A DNA stretch of 37,129 bases, taken from contig NZ_ANNG01000042.1 of the NCBI RefSeq assembly GCF_000466685.1, positions 1 to 37,129 on the forward strand, written 5' to 3'. This stretch comes from Campylobacter concisus UNSWCS (lineage in GTDB: Bacteria > Campylobacterota > Campylobacteria > Campylobacterales > Campylobacteraceae). Each line of letters starts with the position of its first letter. The stretch's first letter is position 1. Positions 34,594-37,129 of the stretch are shown piece after piece. A program made the translations under genes and the position numbers. The notes below the pieces were generated by a model. The model made no database searches. It was not told where the DNA came from and worked only from the letters and a program-made list of their open reading frames with translations.

Positions 34594-35965
34594 GGCGTTT
34601 ATACTTATAACAGCGGCGTTTTTGGCTGGTTGCTCGTTTCGCCCAGATATGCCAAATGTGGATACAAATTTCACCTCAACATACACTTTCGAGACAAGCA
34701 ATATAAGAGATCTTTGGTGGAAGGAATTTCACGATGAAAATTTAAATGCACTAGTCGAAAGCGCACTGGAGAAAAATACAAATTTACGCATTGCATATTT
34801 AAATTTACAAAAAGCAAAAGCAAGCCTTGGCATTGCTGAGGCTGACTTGCTACCGGGGGTAAATTTAAACGCAGGTGCCACAAGAACTAGAAATAGTGCC
34901 GAGACTGCCACACATATGCCTCAAACTACTTCAAAAAGCTATGAGATAAATTTGGGTCTTAACTACGAGATAGATCTTTGGGGCAGAGTAAGAAATAGCG
35001 TGCTTGCAGCTAATGAAAATTTAAACTCGAGCAAATTTGACTACGATAGTGCCAGACTAAGCCTTAGCTCAAGTGTGGCAAAAAGCTACTTTGCTCTAGT
35101 ATCGCTAAACATGCAAGAAGCGGTGCTAAAAGAGACACTAAAGACCTACGAAGATACGTTAGCACTTCGCAAAACGCAGCTTGATCTTGGTGGCATAAAT
35201 GAGATGACCTATCTGCAAAGTAAGGCTGAAGTAGAAAGGGCAAAAACAAGCCTAACTTCAGTGTTAAACTCAAAGTCGCAAGCGCTTACTTCACTTGCCA
35301 TCCTAACTGGCAAGAGTAATGATGAAATTTTAAAAGGAGCTGTTGCTAGTGCGCAAAATTTACCAAGCTCGCCTGAGATAAAGGCTGGCATCAGCTCAGA
35401 TGTTTTGCTTAGAAGAAGTGACGTGGCAAAGGCACTAGCAGATCTAAAAGCTACAAATGCCCTTGTGGGCGTAGCGCGCGCTCAATACTTCCCAACACTA
35501 TCTCTTACAGGTCTTTTTGGCTTTGCAAGTGATGAGTTTGATAGAATCTTTATGGGCAGCGCAAGCGTTTGGAGCTTAGGAGCAAATTTAACACAGAAAA
35601 TTTTTGATTTTGGCAGGACAAAAAACAACGTCCGTGTTGCTGAGACAAACGAGCAAATCGCAGCTATCACTTACGAAGCGACTGTTAGATCAGCACTTGG
35701 CGAGGTTAGAGATGCCCTTATCACAAGACAAAATGCAAAGCTCTCTTTGGATCAGGTAAAAAATTTGCTACAATCTCAGCAAAAAATTTATTCGCTTGCT
35801 AAAGATCAGTATAACGCTGGCTATATCGGTCACTTAGAACTTCTTGATGCGGAGAGAAATTTGCTTCAAGCAAAGCTTCAAGATGTCTCTGCAAAGCTTG
35901 ATGAGGTAGATAGCGCGGTCGAAGTTTATAGAGCACTTGGCGGCGGATTTAAGGTAGATAAATAA
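34583..35965 (+). CDS. cmeC: Outer-membrane efflux channel CmeC (lipoprotein)
   Basis: A 460-residue TolC/NodT-type lipoprotein with lipobox LAGC (Cys17) and two repeats of the outer-membrane efflux domain, including LWWKEFHDENLNALVESALEKN-like and YEIDLWGRVRNSV segments. The frame is open 11 codons further upstream inside cmeB, but the ATG at 34583 begins the signal peptide (MRNKAFILI) and is chosen. Confidence 0.94.
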   Translation: MRNKAFILITAAFLAGCSFRPDMPNVDTNFTSTYTFETSNIRDLWWKEFHDENLNALVESALEKNTNLRIAYLNLQKAKASLGIAEADLLPGVNLNAGATRTRNSAETATHMPQTTSKSYEINLGLNYEIDLWGRVRNSVLAANENLNSSKFDYDSARLSLSSSVAKSYFALVSLNMQEAVLKETLKTYEDTLALRKTQLDLGGINEMTYLQSKAEVERAKTSLTSVLNSKSQALTSLAILTGKSNDEILKGAVASAQNLPSSPEIKAGISSDVLLRRSDVAKALADLKATNALVGVARAQYFPTLSLTGLFGFASDEFDRIFMGSASVWSLGANLTQKIFDFGRTKNNVRVAETNEQIAAITYEATVRSALGEVRDALITRQNAKLSLDQVKNLLQSQQKIYSLAKDQYNAGYIGHLELLDAERNLLQAKLQDVSAKLDEVDSAVEVYRALGGGFKVDK

Positions 35966-35986
35966 ACTCAAAAAGGAGAAAAGTTG

Positions 35987-36214
35987 ATGACTAAGATTTT
36001 AAATTTTTTATTTTCTTGGGGATTTTTTGTTTTTGCTATCGCTCTTGGCGTGGCATTATGGTTTGCGATAAATTACGTGGATACTATTAGGCTTGAGTCA
36101 AGCTTTTATGATATCGGCGAGATATTTATGATGGCAGCTGTATTTGGTATCGTTTTTTACCTCATTGCAGCGATATTTGTTATACCTATTAGAGCTATGA
36201 CAAAAAAAGCCTAA
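35987..36214 (+). CDS. Small hypothetical membrane protein
   Basis: A 75-residue protein with two membrane helices separated by about 15 residues (LFSWGFFVFAIALGVALWFA, then MMAAVFGIVFYLIAAIFVI) and a short basic end. A strong AAAGGAG site precedes it; both TTG (35984) and ATG (35987) are possible starts and ATG fits the spacing better. It lies 21 bases after cmeC and ahead of the terminator hairpin, so it belongs to the cme transcript. A small gene also follows cmeC in C. jejuni (Cj0364), but equivalence was not tested. Function unknown. Confidence 0.75.
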   Translation: MTKILNFLFSWGFFVFAIALGVALWFAINYVDTIRLESSFYDIGEIFMMAAVFGIVFYLIAAIFVIPIRAMTKKA

Positions 36215-36224
36215 ATCCTCTTTT

Positions 36225-36250
36225 CATCTAAGAATTAAATTTCTTAGATG
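36225..36250. terminator. Hairpin between converging cme and aqpZ units
   Basis: CATCTAAGAA and TTCTTAGATG form a perfect 10-bp stem with a 6-base AT loop, 11 bases after the stop of the small membrane gene and 34 bases after the aqpZ stop. The T-tail is poor on both strands, so this may be a weak bidirectional terminator or an RNA-protecting hairpin. Confidence 0.55.
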
Positions 36251-36284
36251 ACCCCTCAAAAATATCTTATAAATTTCTTTTTAC

Positions 36285-36893
36285 TTATTTTAAATTTTTA
36301 GAAGTAGAAAGGGCGAAGATCGCCCCTTGAAGTATACCGCATGTGCAGCCTAAAATCCTATAAATGATAGCTCCAATGATCGCTCCAACGATAGGTGCAA
36401 CCCAGAAAAGCCAAAGCTGCTCTAGTGCCCAAGTGCCTTGAAATATCGCAACACCGGTTGAGCGAGCTGGATTAACCGATGTGTTTGTGATAGGTATCGA
36501 GATAAGGTGGATCAGCGTCAAACCAAGGCCAATAGCGATCGGTGCAAAGCCCTTTGGAGCACGCTCATCAGTCGCACCTAGGATGATGATAAGGAAAAAC
36601 GCAGTTAGGACTATCTCTGCAACAAGTGCTGAGACTAGACTGTAACCATTTGGTGAGTGCTCGCCATATCCGTTGCTAGCAAAACCGCTTGCAGTAGCGT
36701 CAAATCCAGCCTTGCCTGAAGCGATAAGATATAGCACAGCAGCAGCTGCAATCGCTCCGATAACTTGTGCGATGACATAAGGCACGAAGTCTTTTTTATC
36801 AAATCTTCCGCCAACTAATAGGCCAACTGAGACAGCAGGGTTGAAGTGTCCGCCACTGATGTGACCAACTGCGTAAGCCATCGTAAGGACCAT
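36285..36893 (-). pseudogene. aqpZ: Aquaporin Z, 5'-truncated
   Basis: A 202-residue frame very close to bacterial AqpZ from [21 protein letters not shown] to the end. Both NPA boxes (HFNPAVSVG and SVNPARSTG) are present, as are [25 protein letters not shown] and the selectivity region. AqpZ is normally about 230 residues: here the first about 40-45, comprising helix 1 and most of helix 2, are missing. The frame meets a TGA 7 codons upstream of the ATG, and no N-terminal sequence was found in the remaining 230 bases of the window. Without the first helices the channel should not fold normally. Confidence 0.82.
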
Positions 36894-37024
36894 AAGAATA
36901 AATATTTTTATGTAATTTCAATTCCTATCGCTTCTCGTTTATTTTTACATATCCAGCTATCAATTTTATCCTTAAATTTTTAAGTGCCTCGTCGAATAAG
37001 TAATCTACTAATTTTCATTAGCTG

Positions 37025-37129
37025 CTATGCAATCAACCACTCATCTTTTTTTACGCCAAATTCAAATTCTGCTTGCCCAAAGGCGTCTTCTAAAGTCTCA
37101 TGATACGTATCTGCCTGCTCTTCTCCAAA
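37025..37129 (-). CDS. Hypothetical protein, C-terminal fragment (runs off the window)
   Basis: The last 34 codons of a minus-strand gene, reading FGEEQADTYHETLEDAFGQA, then EFEFGVKKDEWLIA, ending in TAG at 37025-37027. The acidic, soluble ending with an AEFEFGV-x3-EW motif resembles the tail of small immunity-like or uncharacterised proteins, but identity cannot be told from this piece. It is in the same direction as the truncated aqpZ, 131 bases away. Confidence 0.55.
   Translation of the reverse strand, partial: FGEEQADTYHETLEDAFGQAEFEFGVKKDEWLIA

Noticed and set aside
1-37129. CRISPR array, prophage, insertion sequence or integrase
   Set aside because: No regularly spaced identical repeats with unique spacers, no transposase or integrase frame, and no phage structural genes were seen; the only periodic repeat is the degenerate 56-base array.

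Overview
The window looks like an AT-rich Campylobacterota chromosome, most likely a Campylobacter near C. concisus, C. curvus or C. showae. This rests on recognisable proteins and gene order: nuoA-N followed by pflA; rpsU next to a UPF0323 lipoprotein, a glutathionylspermidine-synthase-like enzyme, a D-2-hydroxyacid dehydrogenase and yajQ; and ccoG-cmeR-cmeABC. All three groupings have counterparts in C. jejuni. The hexamer AAATTT recurs throughout, in genes and in gaps.

Layout. (1) 1-26 is the 5' end of a minus-strand tRNA with a very good promoter at 51-79. (2) 264-16795 is one long minus-strand operon: all 14 gene positions of respiratory complex I, then flagellar motor scaffold gene pflA and a HEAT-like gene. 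Canonical NuoE and NuoF (the NADH-oxidising module) are absent and two small unrelated proteins occupy their places, as in Campylobacter and Helicobacter; NuoG carries a full ferredoxin-like set of clusters. (3) 16903-19901 holds a radical-SAM enzyme overlapping by one base with a cyclic-peptide-type ABC exporter. (4) 20092-23531 is an accessory patch: two tandem membrane-protein paralogues, one broken by two frameshifts and the other markedly AT-rich, then a DUF2314-ankyrin protein. A degenerate 56-bp tandem repeat follows. (5) 23891-27754 is a compact five-gene minus-strand operon (HTH protein, lipoprotein, ATP-grasp ligase, dehydrogenase, YajQ). (6) 27858-28070 is rpsU, divergent from (7) 28210-36214 on the plus strand: ccoG, the TetR repressor cmeR, the RND efflux pump cmeABC and a small membrane protein. 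A 20-bp palindrome before cmeA matches the CmeR operator, just downstream of a good promoter. (8) 36285-36893 is an aquaporin Z gene that has lost its 5' end, and 37025-37129 is the 3' end of an unidentified gene.

Together the core genes cover quinone reduction with proton pumping (nuo), terminal oxidase assembly (ccoG), flagellar motor assembly (pflA) and multidrug or bile efflux (cme). The most open questions are the radical-SAM/exporter pair, the lipoprotein/ATP-grasp pair, and the broken and AT-rich membrane paralogues. All function calls come from reading protein sequence by eye; no database search was run.
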